Counted from the stretch's first letter, positions 11,013 through 20,576 are shown. The stretch is 64,000 bases of DNA from Euglena gracilis (GCA_039621445.1 CP154954.1:13448716-13512715), one strand, 5' to 3'. Made by a program: numbers and translations. Notes: generated by a model not told the origin, from the letters alone.

Positions 11013-14000
11013 GTGCATTTTTTGTGCATTTTTCGCATTTTTTGTGCATTTTTTTTCTCTGGTGCATCCCCCCCCCCCCCCTGCCAATAGCCTTTCTCCA
11101 TCCTTGGACCCCTCCTCCCTCATCGACGACTTTTATTTTTCCAGCCGCCCGCCCGATGCGGGGGCTTTGTCCATGCAACCACAGTTCCCAGCCATGTGGG
11201 CAGGGGGAGAAATCTCTGAGCCTTCGCAAAGCGGTTGGGCCTTGGGGTGGTTTGTGGTGCGACACGACACTTCCCGACATGGACTGACGGAAAGCAATTC
11301 CCACCACTGTCCAGCTGCACACCGCACTCGGTCGTTGCCATCTCTGGCGATTCCCATGGTCTTCCCCCTGGGTTGTGTGGGTGGGCCTCCCTGCTGTGGC
11401 CCGGAGAGCATTCCTACATTCAAGTCGGCAGCGTCAGCATGGAGGAGGGGTCAGAGTCCTGCGGTCCTGTCCATGGCCCGGGAGAAGGCAATGTCTTGCT
11501 TTGCTTCTGTTCATACGTTGTGGCCAATCCAGGACGTGCGATAGCTCGGGATAATTGCAAGTCTGGTCTGTGGCCCGCTCAAACGTCGCATTGTCCCCAC
11601 AGCCAAATGGCTGGGTGACCGCTTCCCAACGTCGCAAATTTGCAGAGATCTTCCTCGGGTGCAAGGTGAGGACGATACGTGCTGCCAAGTTCCTTGGTGG
11701 GAATCTGGATGTATTTTGACCGAAGCACACGACATTGCAAAAACTTTCTCACTCAGACTTCCACATTTAAGTGCATATGTGTTGTATATTATGAGTGACA
11801 TATATAATGCATGAAACAAGGAGTTTGTAAATTTTCTTTCAAACGTCCACTCACTGAGTTTTATCCTGACAGAACAACTCATGTGGAGAGTCATATGATT
11901 TCTGAAGATGTTCCCCTAGACAACTCCCTGAAACCAATTGGCGGTGGTGGTGCCCCCCATACCTGTCATGGGGGTCCCCCAAACCCCCCACCCCCTTTTT
12001 TCCCCCCGTTTTTTCCTCCCAGGGCACTTTTTAGGTGAAAGTTTCTTTGGCAACAAAGGAATTTTTCCTTGCTCGGCGACACCGTTTGTGGGGGTATTCG
12101 ACCCCACCCCTCCCGGGTGGGGGGGGGGGAACCCCCCACAGGCCTTCCCACACAGTCCTCAGACCTCTCTCATCCCCGGCCTGCCCCCAGCCAGGTGACC
12201 TACCACTGGACCCTCGTGGACCGCCTGACGCTGCTGCAGTCGTCCGCGCGGTATGAGCAGGCATACGCCTCAATAGTGGCGGGCAGACAGCCTGCTGTGC
12301 CGCCTCATCCCAGGGCGAGAATCCCCAAACCATGAGTGGGAGGGTGGGTGGGGGGGTCATCCCCCTTCCAACCTGGTGGGTAGGGGAGGCTGAGCACTCC
12401 CACACCCTTTCCCGTATTTCTGGGGGCACCAATTTTTAGGTCAAAATTCGTGTGGTTTTTTCCCTTCGTGGTGCCATCGTGGGTGGGGGTTGCCACCCCC
12501 CCACCTTCTGGTTGGGGGCCGAGCGAGCCCCACCATGCTTTCCCGTGCAGCCCTGCCCCACCCAGAATGACCCCAAAACACCCTCCAAATCCCTTCTTTA
12601 AAACAAAATTTGTTGAAAAATTCCATTTGACATTCCCCATTCCATAGGCAGGTCAGTGGGTTCAAGGGAGGGGGAAGGGTCCTAAGAGGACAGCTTAGCA
12701 GTACCCCTCCCAGGGCTGCACAGGAATCCCTGCAACCCTGTGGGTGGTGGGTGGTGGGTTGGACCCCCGGGGGGGTCCACCCCACCTCACCAGGCCTTCC
12801 CGTCCCCCCCCCCCATTTCCCATCTCTGTCCTCCAACCGAGGGGCATACATACATGCATACACTGTGAATACTGCACACATGCAGGCACCGAGGATACCT
12901 CCCCCCCCCTTGTCCAACGACCGGGCTTGTCTAACGACCACCCCCCCCAGTCAGAGACGATCTCTTTGTATACGATGTTGGTTCGGCCAAAATTGCTAAA
13001 AGTTGGCTAAAAACAGTCAAAAATAGCCCAAAATGGCCTAAAATGGCCAAAGGATGGCCAAAAGTGCCCAAAAAGTTGCCAAAAATAGCAAAAATAAGGC
13101 ACAAATTGCCAAAAGTAACCAAAAACAGCCTAAAGTGGCCAAAAATGGGCAAAGGGGGCCAAAGTGTGGCCAACAGTTGCCAAAAGTGGCCAAAAGCGAC
13201 CAAACATGGCGAAAAGCGGTCAAAAATGCCTAAAAATTCCCAAAAGTGCCCCAAAAATGTCCAAAAATGGCCAAAAGTGGCCAACCGTAGTCAAGAAATA
13301 GCATAAATGGCCAAAAACAGCCCAAAAATGGCCATATACCCCCATCTATGGTAAATTTTCCTCCGACTTGGGGTCCACCCCGCTTGTCTAACGACCACCC
13401 CCCCCCCCCTGGTCGGAGACGAACATTGGCCATTTTAGCGACCGCCCCCCCCCCCCGGTCAGAGTATTAGTGGTCGAATATTAGTGGTCGTTGGACAAGG
13501 GGGGGGGGAGGTACTGCAAAGCTATCCAAGCAATTGCATAAGTGGGGTGGCTAAACCCCCCCCCCCAAACATTTATCACCACCCCTCGTATAAACCTCTT
13601 CCCCACCGATACCCCTCCATGGGAAACTCTTCCTACATGGGACAATTGTTTGTGTCGGAGGATGTCAACGTTTTATCTAACGGCACCCCAGAAGTTGTCT
13701 CCTGTTCTGTTGTTTTTAGGAATAGGCTTAGGGTTGCAATTGTCGTTCCAAAAGTGATCACGATGTCCTTGAAAAATGTGCAGCATGGAAGGCCTGCTCG
13801 CAGTGTGGGGTTTGGGCTTGGGGAGAGGGTTGGGGTTAGCGTTGGGAATTGGTTTAGGGTTAGGGTTCAGGCCTTGAGGCCTTTTGGCCCGATTCTGGCC
13901 TAACCTCCTAACTTTGGCCCAACCCTGACCACATCCCCCGTGGGGAGCACAAAAACATAGGCGAATTCGGGTCCGAGCTATTTCTTAAACACACAGGTGT

Positions 14001-14731
14001 GGACCCTTTTGAGCATTGGGCCCTCCCTCGGGGGGGGGGGGCGGTGGTTAGGTGCTGCCGTTTTTTCCTTGGGGACAACTCAGTTCAATTCAAAGGTAAT
14101 TCAGTTCAACACAATTCAAAGGGTAATTATCCAAGGTTTTGGTGACAGATGTTCTGGAGTTTTCTATGCTTTGTTTTCTTCCACCAGACTCCAAGACGAT
14201 CCTCCCAAGAGCTCTCCCTCTGTGCTCCTTGAACCCTGTTTCTTTTGCAAGACCCTTTTTATTTCGCCTTTTTTCCTGCACAGACGTTTTTCGATTTTTT
14301 TCTGCACAAAAAAAATGCCAGTTTAAAGTTCTTAAGATGGCACCTCACATTGTGCATCTTCTTTTCTGTGTTCACATCCAATTAAAGCATCCAAGGCACA
14401 TGAGATTACCCTTACAATGGCGTTTGCTGTGCGGTGGAAAATGCTGCCAGGCACCCGCTCTCTGAACAAGGCGAAGCATTCATTTTTGGCAGGCCCAAAC
14501 TCCGCAAATTGTCTGGTCCACACACACAAGGTTTGGATGATTGTCCCCCCCCCCCCCAAAGTTTAGGCTGCAGAGTGGGCTGCTGGGGACCACCAACGGG
14601 CGCGGCAGCTGCTGGCGGCCAACCCGCTGCTGGACCCGCCAGACAAGGCGTGGGCCGCCTTGGCCGCCCAGCTGGAGCACACGGAGGCCGGCCGGCTGTG
14701 GGACGGCGTGTTCCACTTCACGGAAAAGTGA
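2207..14731 (+). CDS. Class III adenylyl cyclase gene, multi-exon (gene-level entry)
   Basis: Converts ATP to cAMP. Eleven short exons, listed separately, read in order as one catalytic domain plus a C-terminal tail. Landmarks are a pre-catalytic segment (FGKFVPQAVVK), FADIEGFS with the first metal Asp, GTIDKFIGD with the second metal Asp, RAGIHTG, SYTCLGDG, NLSARLEPLNKK, RRLAKVTVPGKA, PVYEVL, YHWTLVDRLTLLQ and a final WDGVFHFTEK before TGA. Lys in DKFIGD and Thr in YTCLGD are the ATP-selecting pair of class IIIb cyclases; Asn and Arg in NLSAR are the transition-state residues. All are present, so the gene may be functional. Introns carry TIR elements, microsatellites and poly-C tracts. Upstream exons, where sensor or membrane domains would lie, were not found, and one exon may be missing between 12.28 and 14.57 kb. 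Exon ends are approximate because several do not fit GT-AG in frame. Confidence 0.85.
2663..2742 (+). CDS. Cyclase exon: linker into catalytic core
   Basis: Reads RRLILIAGQMKANDEMHPKQ, matching the usual linker (basic, then G-x-M-x-A-N, then an x-P-K/R turn) between the pre-catalytic helix and the first catalytic strand. The frame closes at TGA 2755, so splicing must occur before that. The donor is uncertain; a GT lies at 2743. Confidence 0.5.
3079..3204 (+). CDS. Cyclase exon: first metal-binding Asp
   Basis: Starts right after an AG acceptor (3077-3078). Reads ETLTIMFADIEGFSTICE, then ALVAVCTEYFEAMC. The Asp of FADIEGF is the first of two metal-binding aspartates. The frame stays open past the family match, so the 3' end is set from homology; the nearest GT is at 3212. 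Confidence 0.85.
3420..3600. repeat. Low-complexity GCCAATGGC/ACGGCTTTTT repeats
   Basis: Imperfect tandem words built on GCCGTTTTGCCAACGGCGAAA and relatives, inside a cyclase intron. No coding potential. Confidence 0.6.
4118..4167 (+). CDS. Cyclase exon: second metal Asp and ATP-selecting Lys
   Basis: Reads NIVERNGTIDKFIGDC. The Asp of GD is the second metal ligand and the Lys of DKFIGD is the residue that selects ATP over GTP in adenylyl cyclases. There is no AG directly upstream (the preceding bases are CGGACCCC). At the 3' side the family match ends at GACTGC; GT lies inside GGTGAC. Confidence 0.85.
4877..5020. repeat. (TATG)n microsatellite, about 32 units
   Basis: Nearly perfect tetranucleotide array in the intron before the AMAMWNAP exon, decaying into ATGA and TGTG variants at its 3' end. 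It gives rise to spurious Met-Tyr-Val-Cys frames on both strands. Confidence 0.97.
5197..5286 (+). CDS. Cyclase exon: AMAMWNAP region
   Basis: Reads CAMAMWNAPERLPGHERD, then AVAASLAMQDAQ, the strand and helix after the second metal Asp. It follows the previous exon's KFIGD directly in protein terms. No AG sits at the left boundary. The triplet TGC occurs at both exon edges flanking the intron, so the true junction could lie anywhere in that overlap. Confidence 0.88.
6194..6278 (+). CDS. Cyclase exon: RAGIHTG strand
   Basis: Reads RGLGLPVLKFRAGIHTG, then QCLVGNFGQCR. An AG acceptor precedes it (CTAAG at 6189-6193) and a GT follows at 6279. The next exon restarts at the equivalent of YRVSYT, so a Cys codon is again duplicated across the intron. 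Confidence 0.88.
7594..7635 (+). CDS. Cyclase exon: YTCLGDGV (about 40 b)
   Basis: A micro-exon reading SYRVSYTCLGDGV. The Thr of YTCLGD is the second adenine-selecting position in class IIIb enzymes. CTGCAG just upstream gives an AG acceptor at 7597-7598. GT at 7633 is the only near donor; using it splits the GTG codon that belongs to GDGV. Confidence 0.8.
8616..8757 (+). CDS. Cyclase exon: NLSARLEPLNKK core
   Basis: Reads NLSARLEPLNKKFGTFLCV, then SHATFEACRGDFHFRRLAKV and TVPGKAAQ. It contains the Asn and Arg that stabilise the transition state and the conserved V-P-G-K turn. This is the longest unambiguous match in the gene. GT at 8758-8759 is the likely donor but leaves the next exon out of frame if the AG at 10539-10540 is used. 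Confidence 0.92.
9375..9496. repeat. Palindrome family A, copy 3
   Basis: Four successive GGGGTCTTATTTTTGG-type words. The related spacer GGGTCCGTCGCTGAAA lies at 9119. It abuts the TIR element starting at 9497. Confidence 0.5.
9497..10400. mobile_element. Non-autonomous TIR element R1, copy I
   Basis: About 0.9 kb. The left end carries GCTGAGCTCTTA (9500) and the right end AAGAGCTCAGC (about 10376), an inverted pair. Inside are CCCCGCCAGGCCCGAGTTAT, ATGAGCGTTTTTTCG and GAGCTCCATGGAGTG. The same order of words recurs at 26135-27950, so this is a repeat family and not a chance palindrome. No transposase frame is seen, so it would have to be mobilised in trans. Confidence 0.65.
10541..10700 (+). 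CDS. Cyclase exon: end of catalytic domain
   Basis: Begins after CCCTAG. Reads VEVLPVYEVLCAAECAEM; PVYEVL is the last strand of the catalytic domain. It then reads into LPRDGAVLEVDDALDVLPVP, and a poly-C tract marks the probable 3' end. The exon is GC-rich, unlike the flanking intron DNA. Confidence 0.8.
10865..11065. repeat. TTTTTTGTGCA minisatellite with T29 run
   Basis: About a dozen units of GTGCATTTTTTT, interrupted by 29 uninterrupted T at 10984-11012. Intronic. The opposite strand gives a lysine-rich spurious frame. Confidence 0.9.
12191..12282 (+). CDS. Cyclase exon: C-terminal tail, part 1
   Basis: Reads VTYHWTLVDRLTLLQSSARY, then EQAYASIVAG, a helical tail found after the catalytic domain in this cyclase type. 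CCCCAG at 12185-12190 is the acceptor; GT at 12276 or slightly later could be the donor. Confidence 0.75.
12308..12557. repeat. MITE-like element with CAGGGCTG ends (degenerate)
   Basis: The right end TTCCCGTGCAGCCCTG (12541-12556) matches the right end of the clean copy at 16550-16750. The left end is blurred (GAATCCCC near 12310). GC-rich stem in the middle. Confidence 0.4.
12903..13506. mobile_element. TIR element R2 (GGCCAAAA core)
   Basis: Left end CCCCTTGTCCAACGACC and right end GGTCGTTGGACAAGGGG are perfect inverted repeats about 600 b apart. Second-level repeats inside each end read GTCTAACGACCACCCC and GGTCGGAGACGAAC. The core is about 350 b of irregular GGCCAAAANTGG words. There is no open frame of interest. 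Sits in the cyclase intron before the last exon. Confidence 0.7.
13510..14573. other. Cyclase intron, remainder
   Basis: Holds degenerate telomere-like words (GGTTTAGGGTTAGGGTT near 13850) and poly-C tracts. A missing cyclase exon may lie here, but I could not identify one. Confidence 0.4.
14574..14731 (+). CDS. Cyclase terminal exon with stop
   Basis: After CTGCAG the frame reads WAAGDHQRARQLLAANPLL, then DPPDKAWAALAAQ, LEHTEAGRLWDGVFHFTEK and TGA at 14729-14731. The ending with Glu-Lys after a W-x-G-V motif suits a natural C-terminus. However, the same bases form a strong donor (AA|GTGAGC), so continuation into another exon cannot be excluded. Confidence 0.75.
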
Positions 14732-15639
14732 GCGAGCGCTGCGCCGCGCGGCGAGGGAGAGCCCGACCCAGGCACCCGTACCCAGTGGGCTGTCGTGTAC
14801 CTGTGCAGTACGCTGTTCCACTCGCTTCAGGAGGCAACAATTGTTATTCCTCTTCTTCTTCTTCGTTTGCTTTCAAACGTTGGGCTGGATCCTGCCCATC
14901 CACGTTCTCGATCTTTTGTCCAGATCGAGTCAAATGTTTTGATCCTTGAATGATTCACAATCTCCAACTTTGCCCAAGAACCTGGGTAGCCCCTCTCAAG
15001 AAAGGGCACAACGCTTGCTGGAGCGCACCTCCAGGGGGGATATAAGTGGCATCATTTGCATTTTTTTTGCATTTTTTTGCATTGCATATTTTGAGGTGCC
15101 TCGTTGCATACCCCCCCGGCCTTAGATAGTCCAGGTATTTAAAAATGGGCACTGAATCAGAGCCTCTCCCATCAGCAACAGCCTTTCTACAGAACCCCCC
15201 CTCCGGTGGGGGGCTGGGTGCTATGGGCAGGCCGGGGGAGGGAGGCATTCTTGGACCCCTGCAGGAACCGCTGTTTCAAAGAAGTCTTTCGGAGGCGTGG
15301 GCCAATTCTTTCTGCCGATTCCACTCTATTCCCAACCTCGACACAGCATGTTGGTTTGGACAGTTCGCTGGCACTCACACACGGGGATCGCTGTCCATCG
15401 CTGTTACACGACAGACTCAGAAGCCTGTGGCAGGGTCTACGCCGTGTGCGCGGGCCCCTTCCTACCCCCGACCCTGCCCCTACCCAGGTGCAGATGCGAG
15501 CGAAACCCAGGCGGCTGCATGACAACGCGAGCACCTTTTCCCTTCAATTGCGTCAGAGCCAGAGACGTTTCCAGTTTGGCGACCTGGGGGATGGGTGGGT
15601 CCGGCCCAGCGTAGGGCCGAGTGAGTAAACCCTCACCCC

Positions 15640-15725
15640 AAATAATACCCCCCCCCAAATAATACCCCCCCAAATAATACCCCCCCCCCCCTCGGGCTGC
15701 TGAAATAATACCCCCCCCCCCGGTT
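15640..15725. repeat. Palindrome family C, block 1
   Basis: Repeated CCCCCAAATAATACCCCC words and GGGCTGCTGAAATAATACC. Same C-rich/AT-box/C-rich layout as family A but with a different AT box. Confidence 0.55.
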
Positions 15726-15939
15726 TCGGGCCCAAGGCCCGGATTTTTGACCTGAAAATGTAGGTAAAAACCACAATCTCTTACAACAAATTACAAAAAA
15801 AATCGATTTTTCTGGATCATCTGGCCTCCAAAAAGAAATGGTAAATTTCATGAGAAAGTACAAAAAATGACCCCAAAGGGGCGTTTTGGCGCTATTTTTG
15901 CTCCTACGGGACTTCAAAAAAAGTTCGAAAATTTTTGGG

Positions 15940-16040
15940 AAATAATACCCCCCCCCCAAATAATACCCCCCTCCCTCGGGCCGGGACTCGGGCGAAAAAA
16001 TAATACCCTGGGGGGTATTATTTGGGGGGTTTTACCCTTT
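15940..16040. repeat. Palindrome family C, block 2
   Basis: Two AAATAATACCCCC words on one side and GGGGTATTATTTGGGGGG on the other, giving a hairpin with a CTCGGGCCGGGACTCGGGCG centre. Confidence 0.6.
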
Positions 16041-16221
16041 CAAAGAGGAGTTTGCCCCCCCCGAGTTTTCGTGAACCCCAAAATTAACTCCCAATCCCCC
16101 TCCAGGGGTGGGTGGGTGGTGTGGAAGACCCAATCCTGGGGCCTTTTAAAACCTCTGGCTAGAGCGTGGAAAATTTCGAAGGCTGCCGCCTCCCAACAGG
16201 TTGAGCCCAATGGTGTTCGTC

Positions 16222-16243
16222 ATTATTATTATTATTATCATCA

Positions 16244-16280
<37 letters not shown>

Positions 16281-16309
16281 TGTTGTTGTTGTTGTTGTTG
16301 TTGTTATTA

Positions 16310-16362
<53 letters not shown>
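16222..16362. repeat. Compound trinucleotide microsatellite
   Basis: (ATT)n, (ATC)2-3, (GTC)n, (GTT)n, (ATT)n in one continuous 3-b register. Each block differs from the next by one point change, as expected of step-wise spread of mutant units. Confidence 0.97.
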
Positions 16363-16549
16363 TGCCATCACCGTTTCTGTTCTGTCAAGCATGACGGATG
16401 CCTGGGATCAGTGTTTGCCATGTAAAATAGCCTTGGGTTATTTGCAGGGCAGGCTTTTGTTGGCTGCAATCCACCGGCGGACAGACCGAGTTAAACCTGT
16501 GCTTGTGTCCGGTGAGCCCTGCGTTCACCAAAAATGGAGTTTTCACCCC

Positions 16550-16750
16550 CAGGGCTGTGTAGGAATCCCCAAAGCCACATGGAGGGCGAACCCCCCCCCT
16601 CCAAGCCTTCTCGTATTTCCGCTGATTTTCGTTCAAAAACGATTCTTTTGCAGCCTTCGATTTTTTTTTTGCGTGGTGCCTTGGTGTGGGGTCGACCTTC
16701 CCCCCAGGTGGGGGGTCCGACCCCCCACGGGGCATTCCCGTTCAGCCCTG
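16550..16750. mobile_element. MITE-like element R8, cleanest copy (201 b)
   Basis: Begins CAGGGCTGTGTAGGAA and ends TTCCCGTTCAGCCCTG, an inverted pair with matching 8-b outer and 4-b inner blocks. The interior has a long GTGGGGGGTCCGACCCCCCAC-type stem (16707-16730). Related pieces lie at 12.3-12.85, 22.1-22.3, 23.0-23.16 and 24.48 kb. Confidence 0.6.
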
Positions 16751-18650
16751 TTGGCCCCCCACAGCCCCGGGCGCACAAGAAATATAAGGTCTCTCAAGCC
16801 CCCCGCCCCACCCCAAAGGGTGGGCAGTGGGGGGGGGGGGCGGGCACCTCCTCAGGGCCTAAAAAAAGTTGACTGTAACCATTACGTAGTGAAGGGTCGA
16901 ACCTCCTTCTCCCCTGTCAGCAGCTTCCGGCGCCACGCGCCACATTTTTTCAGGCAGACCCCCAACCCATCACGAACCTGCGGCGGACACGGGGCCAATG
17001 GTGGCATTTGAGGTTCTTTCACATATACCAACAACCTTCCTAAAGGTTTTTTTTGTCTTGGGCCCCTGGGGGGGTCGGTGGGGGGGGGCGGGCCGGCGCC
17101 CCGCCCGCCCCCAGGGGGTCCCCCCAGGGGGGATATACTTTTCGGCGCTTTTGGCGCCAAATTTTTTTTGAAATGGTGAAATTTTAGCATTATTCGCGAT
17201 GTTTGGTCATTTTCAGGGAAAAGTGGGTGGGACCCCGAGGACCCCGGGGGGGGGGGAGGGGGTGGGTTGGGGGGGGGCTGACCCCGGTCTTAAAAAAAAA
17301 CCCCTGAACCTGCCCGCCTTCTTTTGCCATTAGCCCGAGCACCGTCAAACTCAACATGGGGACGGTGTCGTCAGTGCGGTTGGGGGGGGGGGCGGGGGAG
17401 GGGTGGCCACCCCTGGGTGCGGGGGGGGGGGGGGGCGGGGCACAAGCCTGGGAAGGCCACGAGCGGCTTACCCAGCGGGCGTTGCCGAGGGGAGGACCGC
17501 CTTCCCTCCCGCTGCCCGGCACCCTGTCCCCTCCCTGACCCTCCCGACACCGTGCTGCACACCCAACCGGCTGATTCCCCCCCCACCCCGGAGGGGGCTG
17601 CCTGCCTGGAGACACTCCAAGGCGCCTCGATCCCGGGGAGGGGGGATCGGGAACACGGAAAAGATTGCCTGGGCATTCAGCTCGGGCACTCTGGTGCCGA
17701 GGGCGGTGCAAGTCCGGAAGAAACAATTTCTGGCGCAACTCTGTCCTGCCGCCCCATGGGGCCTGTGGGGGGGGGGAACAGGGTTCGATCCAGGGGGGGG
17801 GGGTGCCCCGGCTTTAGGTGGGGGGTGTCCCCCCCCCCCTTGACCGTGGGGAGGAGGGGCAGGGTCCTGACCACCACCCCACCTGCCAAGGGGCCATCCA
17901 ACCGACCCTGGGGGGATTGCGGGACCACCCGAAATGGTCGAATTTTTCCTGCTGGCACTCTCTTGCCAAAAAATCCTGCAATTTCGAGGAAATTTGACCC
18001 AACAGTGTCCAAAGTTGCATTTTAGGTGGTGGCCTCCCAGCCCACTGTTCCAGAACCCTTCAAACTGTCATCCCCCTGCCACCCATGTTCATTTAGGCAC
18101 TTGACCAGGAATGTCAAAAACGAAACACCAACAGATGGAGATTTTGTGCTGGCTTGAATTTTGGGCGTAGAATTCTGGCTGGTTAGCTGGTCCAAATCAG
18201 CTTGCACCCAACCCCGTCCACCCGTCGCACGTTTTATATACTCCCTGATTCATGCGCATACTCCCTGTGCCAAATAAAAAAAAAATACTGCTATCTCACT
18301 TGAGAAGTGAGCTGGCAGCAGCGGTGGTGGGGGGGGGCGTTGCGGCCTGAGCAACAGCCCCTGCCTTCCCCCTGCCGCCCCTTGCCGGGCCAGATTCGCC
18401 ACGCTGCACTCCTGCTCCAGGCTTTGGGAAACGACCACGCCCGCAGACAGTCCACAGGACGAGCAGCTTTTGTTGAAGCCCAACCCTTCAGCCCTTTTAC
18501 TCAGTTCTCCCCCACAACCCCGAAGCCTGTGTTGCTCTTGTGCGACCGAGTCATGTTGCGCGTTATAATGCACTGAAACCATCAACCTTTCTCAACCCAA
18601 CAAGACCCTCTCATGCTCTTGTGAATGAAGAATCGTGGAGGAGCGTTGAC
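16751..18650. other. Gene-poor, very GC-rich stretch
   Basis: Long poly-G/poly-C blocks. A stretch near 17640-17760 reads TEKIAWAFSSGTLVPRAVQV in one frame and could be an exon, but three frames are open there because stops are rare in such GC-rich DNA. The hairpin word TTCGGCGCTTTTGGCGCC lies at 17142. Confidence 0.4.
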
Positions 18651-18727
18651 AGATTCGCTCCCTCCATGCACAATCACCACCTCTGGATGGACGCCCTGGC
18701 GCTGTGGAGACTGGACAGCCCAAACGT
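18650..18727 (+). CDS. Possible isolated exon, unknown
   Basis: Between a GACAG acceptor and an AAAC|GTGTCA donor the frame reads FAPSMHNHHLWMDALALWRL, then DSPN. Composition is protein-like and free of homopolymers, unlike the flanks. No family recognised. Confidence 0.3.
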
Positions 18728-19569
18728 GTCATCGGCCCATTGGAGTGATTGTTGATGTGGATGATCAACATCCGCATCTTTTGTTGATGTTGATCCCCAG
18801 CCCAGTACCCAGTGATAAATGGCGTCCTGTGCTCTTGTGGGGGGATTTGTTGAATAGGGGCATTAGGGTTTTTTTTTTAACCAATGCACAAAGATATCCA
18901 ACACCATGACTTCCTCTCCTCAAGGAGGCGATGCTCATCCTTGCCCCCCCAAGGTTAGATCAGACTTGTTCCGAATGTGCGCAACCATAACATCCGAAAG
19001 CTGGCAATTGTCAGAGATTTCTGGGAGATCAAAAAAAAATGAACGGGCTTGGGCTGTAAAGTTCCCCTTCTTCATCCGGATATTTCTGCTTTTTCAAGTC
19101 TGAGAGGGGCCTGACCTCGCCACGCTTTGTAACAACCCGACAAAACGTCACTCCTGGCATGCCCGCCCATTGATACACGCCACATTGCGAGGATGCAACA
19201 GGCCCAAGGTGCAAAACATCCTGCAGGTGGCACTGAGGTGTGCACTGCAAATTCCTGCAGGTGGCACTGCATCCTTTTTTGTCTCAAAACCATTCCCTGT
19301 CTCCTCGAATGGAATCCTGAATGAGCACCTTCATTCGACCACTGACTGTTTTCCTTCAGAAATTGTACCCTCAGAAGACTGACTAGCATGAATTGCGCAA
19401 CAGGTGTTCCTCCCGTGTTTAGGAGAACATCATCAACATCATTATTATGCGTCACAGGGTTGTATTATATTTTGGTCTCCAAGTCGTCCCCCCCCCCCAT
19501 CCTTGTCCCTGAACAGCACATTTCAACAGCTCCCTTTTCATTTCCCTTCCTCATCTGCCCATCAAAACC

Positions 19570-19738
19570 CAAACTCACTGAAAGAAACCTCGAACTGGGA
19601 GATGAACTGGGTCAAATATTCGGGGGGAGTGTCAATGGATTGGACATGACAAGCTCGCTAAAAGAGCGTCTGCCATCCATCAGAGTGTGGAGAGAGGCGA
19701 CAATGGCCACACAGACAGACACATCAGTGGCTGCAAGG
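19570..19738 (+). CDS. Possible isolated exon, unknown
   Basis: After a pyrimidine-rich stretch the frame reads LELGDELGQIFGGSVNGLDM, then TSSLKERLPSIRVWREATMA. It reaches a CAAG|GTGCTG donor at about 19738. No family recognised; could be chance. Confidence 0.28.
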
Positions 19739-19792
19739 TGCTGGGTTGGTTGGCTTTAGGCCCCCCCACCCCGAGAAACTGTCATGCCCGAG

Positions 19793-20047
19793 ACCCCCCC
19801 CCCCCCGGGGAAACTGTCAGGGTCCCCGTTAGTGGCCAACCTGTCAGGGTGGAAAGTTGTCAGGGTCCTCGGTCAGGGTCAGGGTCATTTTCATTGACTT
19901 TCCCTTGAAATGCCCTCCCCGGGAAAGTGTCAGGGTCTTTGGTGCTGGCCAACCTGTCATGATAGGAAGTTGTCAGGGTCCCCGGCACCGGCCAATTGTC
20001 AGGTGACAGGCCAATTGTCAGGTGACAGTTTCCCGTGGGGGGGGGGA
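19793..20047. mobile_element. Small TIR element R3 (about 255 b)
   Basis: Left CCCCCGGGGAAACTGTCAGG and right TGACAGTTTCCCGTGGGG are inverted. The interior is made of GTCAGGGTCC and GGCCAACCTGTCA words. A shortened duplicate of the left end lies at 19761-19784. Confidence 0.55.
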
Positions 20048-20576
20048 GGTATTGAACTTCACTGCAATACCACCTGGCCAGATTTTCAAAATTCTCGAGG
20101 TGCAGAGGCAGAGGAACGAAACAAAGCAACAAAAAATTCTCAAAAAGGAGGGCTCAGGAAGTGGAAAATACGTCAAACGCAGCAAATTGGTGTGGCATGC
20201 GCACGCTACAGACAATTTGTGGCCAGCTTCCCTGCTTCCCTGTGGAAAATGAGGTGCATGTATTCACTTAACACCTGTGTGAACCCCGGGGGGTGGGTGG
20301 TTTTTGGGGCCTCTGGACCCTCCCTTGGGGGTGGGGTGCGCCATGGGTCAGGTTTTTTGCCGAAGGCCGGGCCGTAAATTTTTTCTGTGTTTTTGGCCAA
20401 TTTTGGCTGGATTTTGGGTTGGAGGGTGGGTGGGTTGTTGACCCCGGGGGGGGGGGGGGTTGTGGGGGGGGGGGTGGTGTTTTGAAAAAAGTGGGTTTTT
20501 GAAAAAAGTGGGTTTTTGAAAAAGTGGGTGGGCCCAGGAAAAGGTTTCCACCCAGGGTCACTAACAGGCCGTATTT

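Noticed and set aside
10559-11123. Lys-rich minus-strand frames near 10.9 kb
   Set aside because: Antisense of the TTTTTTGTGCA minisatellite and T29 run.
13840-13875. Telomere repeat (GGTTTAGGGTTAGGGTT) as chromosome end
   Set aside because: Only two or three degenerate units here and at 4615-4635, inside a gene's introns; not a telomere.
16880-16960. tRNA-like box (GGTCGAACCTCC) on the minus strand
   Set aside because: The stems needed for acceptor and T arms do not pair. No other convincing tRNA or rRNA was seen in the window.
17190-17738. 182-codon Pro/Gly-rich minus-strand frame
   Set aside because: Lies in extreme GC-rich DNA where all six frames stay open; no conserved motif.
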